Shown here one piece after another: positions 1 through 7,451 of a stretch of 64,000 nucleotides of DNA. Origin of the DNA: Thermotoga sp. Ku-13t (GTDB lineage: Bacteria; Thermotogota; Thermotogae; Thermotogales; DSM-5069); NCBI RefSeq assembly GCF_011057685.1, contig NZ_LNFY01000011.1, forward strand, positions 124,001 through 188,000. Direction: 5' to 3'. A program made the position numbers and the translations under genes. Numbering within the stretch: position 1 is the stretch's first letter; the number at the start of each line of letters is the position of its first letter. Below the pieces are notes generated by a model. The model was given only the letters and a program-made list of their open reading frames with translations, had not been told where the DNA came from and searched no databases.

Positions 1-57
1 AGTCGAGATGTTCGAACAGATCTCGAAAAGGTCCAGTCTACATGGCGAAGGAGATGA
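1..57 (+). other. possible C-terminal end of an upstream gene
   Basis: Frame 1 is open from the window edge and ends in TGA at 55-57, five bases before the start of the hydrolase gene. The residues before the stop (DLEKVQSTWRRR) use codons typical of this genome. The other two forward frames are also open here, so this is only a weak suggestion that an upstream gene ends here and is cotranscribed with the hydrolase. Confidence 0.25.
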
Positions 58-61
58 TCCT

Positions 62-970
62 ATGAAGGTCGGGCTGGTGCTCAGCTTAGTTTTTCTTAGT
101 TCTTTCTTTTTCCTTTCACTCGATCCGGCGAGGACGAACCAGGGTGCAAAGCTTCTGGACCGCTCGCGTTACTTTTTCGAAACGATCGATGGCGTGAAGA
201 TCGCTTATCAAAAGCTTGGCGAAGGTCCAGAAACTTTGATCCTCATCCACGGTTTCATGGGGAATTCGACGAACTTCGAACCCATCTTCGATCTGCTCAA
301 AGACGATTTCACGCTCATCGCGGTCGATCTTCCAGGTTTCGGTCTGAGCGAAAAGAGGATCGAAAAGAAATTGTCGAGAAGGTACATGGCGTGGATCGTC
401 GCGAGACTCGCCGAAAGGCTGGACCTTGAACACTACCACGTGCTGGGACACTCCATGGGAACAGAGGTCGCAACCTGGCTGGCTCTGAACGAACCAGAGA
501 AGGTGAAAAGTTTGATCTTTCTGAACAGTTCGATATGCCTTCCAGAAAGAGACAGCGTACCCAGCAACATCTTCACGAAGATCGGCCTGAGACTCATCTT
601 CATGAACTACGATTTTCAAAAAAGAACTTTCAAAGACATGCTGGTCAACAAGGAAAGTTTCAGCGAGGAGTACTTCTTGAAGAATTACTATCTGGTCTAC
701 CAGACTCCCTTAGACATCGTCTTCAATCTGGCTGAAAACCAAGACACCGCACAGCTCAGAGAAGATTTGAAAAACCTCTCTGTTCCAACGCTCATCGTCT
801 GGGGTGAGCAGGACAACGTCACACCGCTCGAAGGGGCGAAGTGTCTGTCCGCAATTAACGCCAAACTCGTGGTGGTACCGAACGCAGGACACCTGATCAT
901 GTTCGATCAACCACAACTTTTGAGTGAAACCATCAAAGGATTCGTTTTCTCATCGATTTCTAATCGGTGA
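62..970 (+). CDS. membrane-anchored alpha/beta hydrolase
   Basis: This is an alpha/beta-hydrolase fold protein of 302 residues. I chose the ATG at 62 because AAGGAG sits 7 bases upstream; an in-frame ATG at 8 lacks such a site. Residues 1-18 form a hydrophobic signal or anchor segment (VGLVLSLVFLSSFFFLSL), so the enzyme probably faces the periplasm. The HGF oxyanion motif, the nucleophile elbow GHSMG, the acidic WGEQD turn and the late AGH motif give a complete Ser-Asp-His triad. An insertion between the elbow and the Asp is consistent with a cap domain. Substrate cannot be told from sequence: esterases, lipases and peptidases of this fold look alike. The serpin follows 32 bases downstream on the same strand. 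Confidence 0.85.
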   Translation: MKVGLVLSLVFLSSFFFLSLDPARTNQGAKLLDRSRYFFETIDGVKIAYQKLGEGPETLILIHGFMGNSTNFEPIFDLLKDDFTLIAVDLPGFGLSEKRIEKKLSRRYMAWIVARLAERLDLEHYHVLGHSMGTEVATWLALNEPEKVKSLIFLNSSICLPERDSVPSNIFTKIGLRLIFMNYDFQKRTFKDMLVNKESFSEEYFLKNYYLVYQTPLDIVFNLAENQDTAQLREDLKNLSVPTLIVWGEQDNVTPLEGAKCLSAINAKLVVVPNAGHLIMFDQPQLLSETIKGFVFSSISNR

Positions 971-1002
971 GTTTTAAAATGCGACCGAAGGGAGGGATCA
1001 TC

Positions 1003-2160
1003 ATGAAAAAATTGTACCTGATGGTGTTCTTTCTGATCTTCAGTCTGTGCCTCGCTCAAAGCGCACCAAAGTCCATCAACGCCTTCGGAATAGACCTTTA
1101 CAGATTCCTCGCAGACAGTTCTGAAAACATCTTCTTTTCCCCGTTCAGTTTGAGCACGGCGCTCGCGATGACTTACCTCGGAGCGGACGGCAACACGGCC
1201 CTGCAGATGAGAAAGGTGCTGCACTTTGAAAACGAAGGTCTGCACGAGTCTTTCTCGAACCTGATCGATTCACTCAACAAGCCCGCAGAAGATTACAAGC
1301 TGGCCATTGCCAACGTGCTGTGGCTGCAGGAAGGTTATTCTCTGCTCGAATCTTTTCTTACGGCCATCGAAAAGTACTACAGAGCATTTGTGAACATTGT
1401 CGATTTTGTGAACGATCCGAAGAACTCGGTTCGAAGGATCAACGACTGGATCGAAAAGAAGACCGAAGGAAAGATCAAAGACATGATTAACGAAAACGAT
1501 GTGGACAGTCTCACCAGGCTCATCATAACGAACGCGATCTATTTCAAAGGCAACTGGGTGGTTCCGTTCGACCCTCAAGCCACGAAGAAAGATGTCTTCT
1601 ACGTGAGCGAAGACAGAACCGTCGAAGTGGACATGATGAAACTGGCTGCGAATTTCAACTACTTCGAAGATGAAAAGGTTCAGATCCTCGAACTTCCCTA
1701 CGCAGGTGGCAATCTTTCCATGATCGTGGTGTTACCGAAAAAGGGCGTGTGTCTGAGCGAAGTTGAAAAAGATCTGAGCCTGGAAAAGTTTCAAGGATGG
1801 CTTGGAAACCTTCGAAACACGCGCGTCGAAGTCATGCTGCCGAGGTTCAAACTCATGCAAAGGTTCCCCTTGAAGAAGACCTTATCTGAGATGGGCATGG
1901 TCGATGCGTTCACGAACGCGGCCGATTTTTCCAAGATGGACGGCACCAAGATGTTGAAGATTCAGAACGTGATCCACCAGGCGTTCGTGGAAGTGAACGA
2001 GGAGGGTACCGAAGCGGCAGCAGCGACCGCGGTGATCATCGGAATCAAGATGGGACCGAACATTCCTGTGATATTCAGGGCTGACAGACCCTTCCTGTTC
2101 TTCATCTACGAAAAAAGCAACGGCGTGATCCTGTTCATGGGCCGACTGCAAAAGCCATGA
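1003..2160 (+). CDS. secreted serpin (serine/cysteine protease inhibitor)
   Basis: This is a complete serpin of 385 residues. The ATG at 1003 is preceded by GGGAGGG and begins a clear signal peptide (KKLYLMVFFLIFSLCLAQS), so the inhibitor is exported. Visible family marks are SPFSLSTALAM near the N terminus, TNAIYFKGNW, the breach and hinge segment EVNEEGTEAAAATAV, and the C-terminal signature FRADRPFLFFI. The Gly-Thr-Glu-Ala-rich hinge with small residues is the pattern of an inhibitory serpin. Counting from the hinge places P1-P1' near Lys349-Met350, which would suggest a trypsin-like target; this is inference. Serpins occur only sporadically in bacteria and have been noted in several thermophiles. 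The gene converges with the peptide-transport operon and leaves 1 base between stop codons. Confidence 0.93.
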   Translation: MKKLYLMVFFLIFSLCLAQSAPKSINAFGIDLYRFLADSSENIFFSPFSLSTALAMTYLGADGNTALQMRKVLHFENEGLHESFSNLIDSLNKPAEDYKLAIANVLWLQEGYSLLESFLTAIEKYYRAFVNIVDFVNDPKNSVRRINDWIEKKTEGKIKDMINENDVDSLTRLIITNAIYFKGNWVVPFDPQATKKDVFYVSEDRTVEVDMMKLAANFNYFEDEKVQILELPYAGGNLSMIVVLPKKGVCLSEVEKDLSLEKFQGWLGNLRNTRVEVMLPRFKLMQRFPLKKTLSEMGMVDAFTNAADFSKMDGTKMLKIQNVIHQAFVEVNEEGTEAAAATAVIIGIKMGPNIPVIFRADRPFLFFIYEKSNGVILFMGRLQKP

Positions 2161-2161
2161 T

Positions 2162-3133
2162 TCAGTAGAGAAAGCACGCAACCTGGTGCGATCCGTTCAC
2201 GGTTTTGAGCTGTGGCGTTTGTTCCGTACAGATTTTCATAGCGTAGGGACATCTTGGAGCGAAGAGGCATGCCTGGGGTGGGTCTATGGGTGAGGAGATC
2301 TCACCCTGGATGGAGTGAATTTGTCTGAGTTTTCTCAGCTTCGGGTTCGGGATGGGGACAGAAGCGATCAGCGCTTTGGTGTAAGGATGCAGCGGGCTCG
2401 AAAACAACTCTTCTGACCTCGCCAGCTCGACGATCCTCCCAAGGTACATCACCGCGATACGGTCTGAAATGTATTTCACGACCGCCAGATCGTGCGCGAT
2501 GAAGATGTAGGTCAATCCGTACTGCTCTTTCAAAGACACGAGCAGGTTCATCACCTGCGCCTGCACGGACACATCGAGCGCAGATACGGGTTCGTCGCAT
2601 ATCAAGAGCTCGGGTCTGAGAATGAGCGCCCTCGCGATGCCTATGCGCTGTCTCTGACCACCGGAAAATTCGTGCGGGTATCTGGACAGATATTCCGGTC
2701 TCAGACCCACGCTCTTCATCATTTCGATCGCCATATCCCTCTTTTCCGCCTGGCTCAGTTTTGGATCGTTCAGGCCTTCGGTGACTATCTGCAGCACCGT
2801 CATTCTGGGATTCAGGGAGCTGTAAGGATCTTGAAAGATCATCTGGATCTTCTTTCTGAAAGGTTGAAACTCTGCAGGTTTCAGGGCGAACAGATCTACC
2901 CATTTTCCCGAATCGTTGTAGAAGAACTTTCCGCTGGTGGGTTCGTAAACTTTGACCATCAACCTTCCAAGCGTGGTCTTTCCACAGCCGGACTCACCCA
3001 CGAGGCCGAAAGTTTCCCCTTTGAATACCTCGAAAGAAACGTCATCAACTGCTTTCAAGTAGGATTTCTTTCTGAAACCTTTCTTGATCTTGAACCACTT
3101 GCTCACGCTTGCGAGTTTCACGAGCTTTTCCAC
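2162..3133 (-). CDS. peptide ABC transporter ATP-binding protein, OppF/DppF type
   Basis: This is one of two nucleotide-binding subunits of the peptide importer encoded on the minus strand. It shows Walker A GESGCGKT (46-53), Q-loop in [14 protein letters not shown], signature SGGQRQR, Walker B LLICDEP followed by SALD, and switch His in FIAHDL. The C-terminal OPP domain has the Cys motif [14 protein letters not shown], which in this subfamily often carries an iron-sulfur cluster (family knowledge, not tested here). It is the last gene of the operon, and its start overlaps the end of the OppD-type gene by 16 bases. The protein is cytoplasmic and should pair with that subunit. The presence of both ATPases makes this transporter self-sufficient, unlike the two sugar importers in the window. 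Confidence 0.95.
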   Translation of the reverse strand: MEKLVKLASVSKWFKIKKGFRKKSYLKAVDDVSFEVFKGETFGLVGESGCGKTTLGRLMVKVYEPTSGKFFYNDSGKWVDLFALKPAEFQPFRKKIQMIFQDPYSSLNPRMTVLQIVTEGLNDPKLSQAEKRDMAIEMMKSVGLRPEYLSRYPHEFSGGQRQRIGIARALILRPELLICDEPVSALDVSVQAQVMNLLVSLKEQYGLTYIFIAHDLAVVKYISDRIAVMYLGRIVELARSEELFSSPLHPYTKALIASVPIPNPKLRKLRQIHSIQGEISSPIDPPQACLFAPRCPYAMKICTEQTPQLKTVNGSHQVACFLY

Positions 3134-4107
3134 TCTCGATCACCGTCCACGTACAACCAGCATTTCACCAGATGGTTCGTTTTCACTTCCACTCGATCTG
3201 GTTCTTTTTCACCGCAGATATCCATTCTGAAGCTACATCTTGGATGGAACCTGCAACCTTTTGGATACCTTGCCGGGTGCGGCACGGTACCTTCTATGGA
3301 AGCGAGCTTTCGTCTCTCTTGCCAGTCGATCCTGGGCACCGAGTTCAGTAAAGCCTTCGTGTACGGATGCAGAGGATTTTCGAACAGTTCGAACACGTCC
3401 GCAGTTTCTATCACCTGGCCAGCGTACATAACGATCACTCTGTCGCACACCTCTGCGACGACCGCCAGATTGTGCGTTATGAGCATGACGGCCGTTCCAT
3501 ATTTCTCCTTCAGCTCGAGCATGAGTTTCAGTATCTGTGCCTGTATGGTCACGTCCAGCGCCGTGGTCGGTTCGTCTGCGATCAACAGCTTCGGGTTGCA
3601 CGCTAATGCCATGGCGATCATCACGCGCTGCCGCATGCCTCCTGAAAGCTGGTAAGGATAATGTTTTATCCTGCTCTCAGGTTCTGGAATCTTCACATCT
3701 TTCAGCATCTTGATGACCTTGTCAGTTATTTCTTCCTTCTGGAGCCTCTCGTGGAGCTCGTAAACTTCTGAAAGCTGCCAGCCGATCGTGTACACAGGAT
3801 TGAGCGAAGTCATGGGTTCTTGAAAGATCATAGAAATTTCTTTTCCTCTGATCCTGTACAGTTCCTGCTTTGGAAGCTTCAAAAGGTCCACACCGTTGAA
3901 CCAGATGCAGGATTCTTCCCCAACGAAAGCGTTCCTCGGGAGAAGCCTCGTTATCGCGTACGCCGTGACCGTTTTACCACAACCAGATTCTCCGACGATG
4001 CCGAGCGTTTCTCTTTCCGAAAGTTCGAACGAGACATCGTCGACCGGAACGATCTTTCCCATGTTCGTTTTGAAACCGATCTTGAGATTCTCGACCTTCA
4101 GCAGCAT
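3118..4107 (-). CDS. peptide ABC transporter ATP-binding protein, OppD/DppD type
   Basis: This is the second nucleotide-binding subunit of the peptide importer, 329 residues. Walker A GESGCGKT lies at 39-46, followed by the Q-loop [12 protein letters not shown], signature SGGMRQR, Walker B LLIADEP and TALD, and switch His in ITHNL. The MTSLNP and SGGMRQR variants are characteristic of the D-type subunit, whereas the neighbouring gene has SSLNP and SGGQRQR. The C terminus carries the OPP domain with [14 protein letters not shown]. The gene lies 9 bases after the permease gene at 4117-5049 in transcription order and overlaps the next ATPase gene, so it is clearly cotranscribed. Confidence 0.95.
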   Translation of the reverse strand: MLLKVENLKIGFKTNMGKIVPVDDVSFELSERETLGIVGESGCGKTVTAYAITRLLPRNAFVGEESCIWFNGVDLLKLPKQELYRIRGKEISMIFQEPMTSLNPVYTIGWQLSEVYELHERLQKEEITDKVIKMLKDVKIPEPESRIKHYPYQLSGGMRQRVMIAMALACNPKLLIADEPTTALDVTIQAQILKLMLELKEKYGTAVMLITHNLAVVAEVCDRVIVMYAGQVIETADVFELFENPLHPYTKALLNSVPRIDWQERRKLASIEGTVPHPARYPKGCRFHPRCSFRMDICGEKEPDRVEVKTNHLVKCWLYVDGDREWKSS

Positions 4108-4116
4108 TCGATCACC

Positions 4117-5049
4117 TCATGATTCACTCACGAACCTCGGATCCAGAGCGTCTCTGAGCCCATCGCCCAGAAAGTTCACGCTCAGCACGGTTATGAAGAT
4201 CATGAAACCAGGAAAGAACACGAGCCACCAGGGGACAACCTTTTCAAGGCCAGTCGCCAAAATGTAGTTCATGGCACGCTGCAACATGTTGCCCCAGGAT
4301 GGCGTCGGTGGCTGTATGCCTAGACCGAGGTAGCTGAGGGAAGATTCTGCAAGGATCGCGTAAGAAAGGTTCAGCGTCAGCGATACGATGGTGATGGGCA
4401 TCACGTTGGGCAGAATGTGCCTGAAGAGTATTTTCAGCCTGCCTGTTCCAAGCACTCTGGCTGCGGTTATGTACTCGTTCTCTCTGAGAGACAGAACCAC
4501 ACCCCTGACGAGCCGTGAAACTCCCATCCAGCCGAACACGGTCAGGACCAGGATGGTGTTCTTCATGCCGGAACCGAAAACCATCGTCAGGATCAAAAGT
4601 ACCGGGAACATCGGTATTGAAAGCATCACGTCCACAAACCTCATCAAGAGTCTGTCCACGATGCCACCGAGATAGCCTGAAAGTAGACCAACGATGAGTC
4701 CTATGGCTGTAGAAAGCAAAGATGAAGTGAAACCTACCAGCAACGAGATCCTTCCACCGTACATGATGCGCACGAAAACATCCCTACCGAGTTCGTCCGT
4801 GCCGAACAGATAACCTGCTGTCAGAGGCGGTTTGAACCTGTTCAAAAGGTCCATCTCGTCATACGTCTTAGAGGTGAAGAAAGGGCCGAACACGCTCAGG
4901 AAGATCACACAGCTGAGCGAGATGAGACCGAAGAGTGCCAGCTTGTGCTGCAGGAATTTTCTTCTCACCAGTTGCCAGTAGGTACCTATGGGAAACGGGA
5001 GGCTTTCTTCTTCGAGTCGTTCGACAGCTTTTTTCATGGGCAGGACCAT
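4117..5049 (-). CDS. peptide ABC transporter permease, DppC/OppC type
   Basis: This is an inner-membrane permease subunit of about 310 residues. A cytoplasmic N-terminal tail is followed by one membrane span (LALFGLISLSCVIFLSVF), a periplasmic loop with the LFGTDELGRDVFVRIMYGG motif, and a five-helix core. The EAA motif that docks the ATPases reads YITAARVLGTGRLKILFRHILPN. LGLGIQPPTPSWGNML near the C terminus is the usual C-type permease signature. It pairs with the B-type permease encoded 3 bases upstream. A downstream ATG at 5037 is an alternative start; the GGTG upstream of 5049 is only a modest ribosome binding site. Confidence 0.93.
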   Translation of the reverse strand: MVLPMKKAVERLEEESLPFPIGTYWQLVRRKFLQHKLALFGLISLSCVIFLSVFGPFFTSKTYDEMDLLNRFKPPLTAGYLFGTDELGRDVFVRIMYGGRISLLVGFTSSLLSTAIGLIVGLLSGYLGGIVDRLLMRFVDVMLSIPMFPVLLILTMVFGSGMKNTILVLTVFGWMGVSRLVRGVVLSLRENEYITAARVLGTGRLKILFRHILPNVMPITIVSLTLNLSYAILAESSLSYLGLGIQPPTPSWGNMLQRAMNYILATGLEKVVPWWLVFFPGFMIFITVLSVNFLGDGLRDALDPRFVSES

Positions 5050-5052
5050 GTC

Positions 5053-6039
5053 TCACACCGCCTTTTCGCCCAGTCTTATCCTCGGATCCACGATCACGTA
5101 GAGTATGTCCGCGAGAAGGTTCGAGAGTAATGTGATCACAGCAAGAAACATCAGACAGTTTATCGCCAGGTTGTAATCGCTCGCAAGCACGGCTTCATAG
5201 ATGAGCCTGCCCATTCCGGGCCAGGAGAAGATCGTTTCAATGATCAGCGCACCTCCGAAGAAATAGGGTATGTCCAGCGCAATGATGGTTATTATCGGTA
5301 TGAGCATGTTCCTCAGGGCGTGTTTCAGTATCACCCTTCTCTCGTCCGCACCTTTCGAATAAGCGGTCCTTATGTAGTCCTGATCCAGAACTTCCAGCAG
5401 GGCGGTTCTGATGTATCGGACCCAGTAAGCCACCTGCACCAGTCCGAGCACGAGCGCGGGTAGGGCCAGATGTTTAAGCCTGTCGAAGAATATGTTCCAG
5501 AAGCCACTCACACCGTACGTCTGAACGCCCGTCACGGGGAACCATCCCAACCACACCGAGAAAACGATTATGGCCATCAGCGCGAACCAGAAGGTCGGCA
5601 TGGATATGCCGATGAACGCCAGAACGGTGAAGAAGTAGTCGAAGAAGGAATATTTCCTCACCGCCGAGTAGATTCCTATGGGAAAAGCGACGAACAGGCC
5701 TATCAACCAGGCCGTTATCGTCAAAAGCAGCGTGTTCGGAAGACGTTTCAGTATTATCCCGAGCACGGGTTGTTTGTACATCGAAGAGTAACCCAGATCG
5801 GCCTTGAGAAAGCTCCAGAGCCACACCGCGTAGCGAACTATGAGAGGATCGTCCAGATGATAGTATTTTCTCAACTCGGCGATCCTGGCGGGATCCCGCG
5901 TCATGGCCCTCGGGTTTTCCATCCTCATGGTCAGCAACGGATCACCGGGCATAGCGTTCAGGATGAAGAAGATGATCAGAGAGATCAGAAAGAAGATGGG
6001 TATCAACTCGAGGAATCTTATCAGAAGATACCTCTTCAA
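5053..6039 (-). CDS. peptide ABC transporter permease, DppB/OppB type
   Basis: This is the B-type inner-membrane permease of 328 residues. It begins with the typical first helix (LIRFLELIPIFFLISLIIFFI) and the NAMPGDPLL motif. Further spans follow, and the EAA loop reads QDYIRTAYSKGADERRVILK. FSWPGMGRL near the end is the family signature. The start overlaps the stop of the M14 peptidase gene by 4 bases (ATGA), which indicates translational coupling. With the C-type permease, two ATPases and the large binding protein it forms a complete type I importer for oligopeptides or related oligomers. Confidence 0.94.
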   Translation of the reverse strand: MKRYLLIRFLELIPIFFLISLIIFFILNAMPGDPLLTMRMENPRAMTRDPARIAELRKYYHLDDPLIVRYAVWLWSFLKADLGYSSMYKQPVLGIILKRLPNTLLLTITAWLIGLFVAFPIGIYSAVRKYSFFDYFFTVLAFIGISMPTFWFALMAIIVFSVWLGWFPVTGVQTYGVSGFWNIFFDRLKHLALPALVLGLVQVAYWVRYIRTALLEVLDQDYIRTAYSKGADERRVILKHALRNMLIPIITIIALDIPYFFGGALIIETIFSWPGMGRLIYEAVLASDYNLAINCLMFLAVITLLSNLLADILYVIVDPRIRLGEKAV

Positions 6040-7406
6040 GCTTCAGAACCTCCCTGAAGGTACCACGCCGTGCGCAGGCCCGCAAGCAACTGGATGGCGA
6101 CCAGATTCTTTATTGGAATTGCTTTGTAATTCAAATTCTTGTACAGATAATCCATCTTCTCCTCGAAAGCTTCCTCCACTTTCTGCCTCAATTCCTTCAG
6201 CTTTTCATCCTTTCTCAGACTAAGAACACCGTCTATCAACCTTTTGAGCATGCCCAGGCTCAGACTCTGGTAGAACTCAGTCACGTACAGATTGTCAAAC
6301 ACCTCTGCGACCGTGGCCTTTCTCTCGAGTTCTGGATCCGTCTCTATCCAGTGCCTTTCCGCTTCCAAATGCGCGGGCATGGTTTCCACATAATTCTTAA
6401 GCGTCTCGTAGAACGCGAAATTTTTGGCCTCCTCAAAGCTCGCACAGCATTCGAACGGTTCTTTGATTTTTTCATAATGCTCTTTGGACTTCTCCCACGC
6501 GATCAATCTGGCTTGTCTCCTGCTCATGTCTGCTTCCGATGTGTCCTCGATCCTGGGATCGTAATAATAGGGTACCTCGCACACCAGTGAGAAAGTGTTT
6601 GCGACCCTGCTCGCGTATTCGTCCGAACTGGCACCGGCTCTGATGATCTGTGCAGGATCCACCCCTGCATGTTTTTCGAGATAGTCGTACTCCTCACTGA
6701 TGGGAAACAGCTTGTAAACAGCTTTTGAAAGAGTCTTCGCGTATGGAACTTCCGGTTCGCCGAGCGAGAGTGGCACGCTGAACATGGCCGGTATTTTTTG
6801 ATAGATCTCGTACAGTGGGTCTGCTTCCTTACTTATGTAATAGTAAACGCCTCCAAAACCTGCGTTGTGCAGAGAGTACATGAAGGAAGGTTTGGTTTCG
6901 TCGATGATCTTCATCAACACCTGCGTCTCTGGAAGCGGGTTGTGGAAGTGCAACGTTTTGTAATCCACCGGGAAGGTCCATTCGACCTGCAGATATCCAG
7001 GGGGTCTGTAGAAATGCTGTGCGTAACTCCTTATGGATTCTGGATTTGAAAACCAACCTTCGTTCAGCTTCGTCCCGTCTGGATCGATCACCTTTACGAT
7101 GTACCAGGTGTAGTCAAACTGGGATCTGAACTTTTCATCGCTCGCGAGCTTTTCAGCGAGAAAGTCCAGCATCATCGCACCTATGGGTTCGTTGGGATGC
7201 GGACAACCAAAGAGCAACGCGTTCTTCGTTCCGCCCTTGATCCTTATCAACCTTATGGGATGATTCTTCCGTGAGTATCCGGCCACCGTAACTTCCACGA
7301 TGTCTGGATACTTCTTTGCAAGTTCGTCCGTCCTCTGATCGAATTCGTCCACGTAGAAGAATCTTTTGTAGTCAGGAATTTCTTTAACCACGCTCTGAAA
7401 GTCCAT
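6036..7406 (-). CDS. M14-family zinc carboxypeptidase, cytoplasmic, within a peptide-import operon
   Basis: This is a metallocarboxypeptidase of 456 residues counted from the ATG at 7406. That start lies just beyond the hairpin after the binding-protein gene and has GGGGGAT upstream; an in-frame ATG at 7454 would put the hairpin inside the coding region. Zinc ligands are visible as His70 and Glu73 in GCPHPNEP and His180 in YSLHNAG, with the expected spacing for M14. No signal peptide is present, so it acts in the cytoplasm. It sits between the binding protein and the permeases and overlaps the DppB-type gene by 4 bases, so it probably trims imported peptides from the C terminus. The C-terminal 150 residues are helical and of unknown role. 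Specificity (ordinary peptides or cell-wall peptides) cannot be decided. Confidence 0.87.
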   Translation of the reverse strand: MDFQSVVKEIPDYKRFFYVDEFDQRTDELAKKYPDIVEVTVAGYSRKNHPIRLIRIKGGTKNALLFGCPHPNEPIGAMMLDFLAEKLASDEKFRSQFDYTWYIVKVIDPDGTKLNEGWFSNPESIRSYAQHFYRPPGYLQVEWTFPVDYKTLHFHNPLPETQVLMKIIDETKPSFMYSLHNAGFGGVYYYISKEADPLYEIYQKIPAMFSVPLSLGEPEVPYAKTLSKAVYKLFPISEEYDYLEKHAGVDPAQIIRAGASSDEYASRVANTFSLVCEVPYYYDPRIEDTSEADMSRRQARLIAWEKSKEHYEKIKEPFECCASFEEAKNFAFYETLKNYVETMPAHLEAERHWIETDPELERKATVAEVFDNLYVTEFYQSLSLGMLKRLIDGVLSLRKDEKLKELRQKVEEAFEEKMDYLYKNLNYKAIPIKNLVAIQLLAGLRTAWYLQGGSEA

Positions 7407-7421
7407 CCTCGATCCCCCTCT

Positions 7422-7451
7422 AAAAAGGCGGGGGAAAGACCCCCCGCCTTT
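7422..7451 (-). terminator. intra-operon hairpin after the binding-protein gene
   Basis: On the minus strand AGGCGGGGG pairs with CCCCCGCCT across a 5-6 base loop and is followed by a T run (TTTTT). It begins at the stop codon of the binding-protein gene and ends before the peptidase ribosome binding site. It has the form of a rho-independent terminator and probably reduces transcription into the downstream genes or protects the upstream mRNA. Confidence 0.85.

Noticed and set aside
2492-3655. A 387-codon plus-strand frame opposite the two ATPase genes
   Set aside because: It covers conserved Walker and signature motifs of the opposite strand and has no plausible start.
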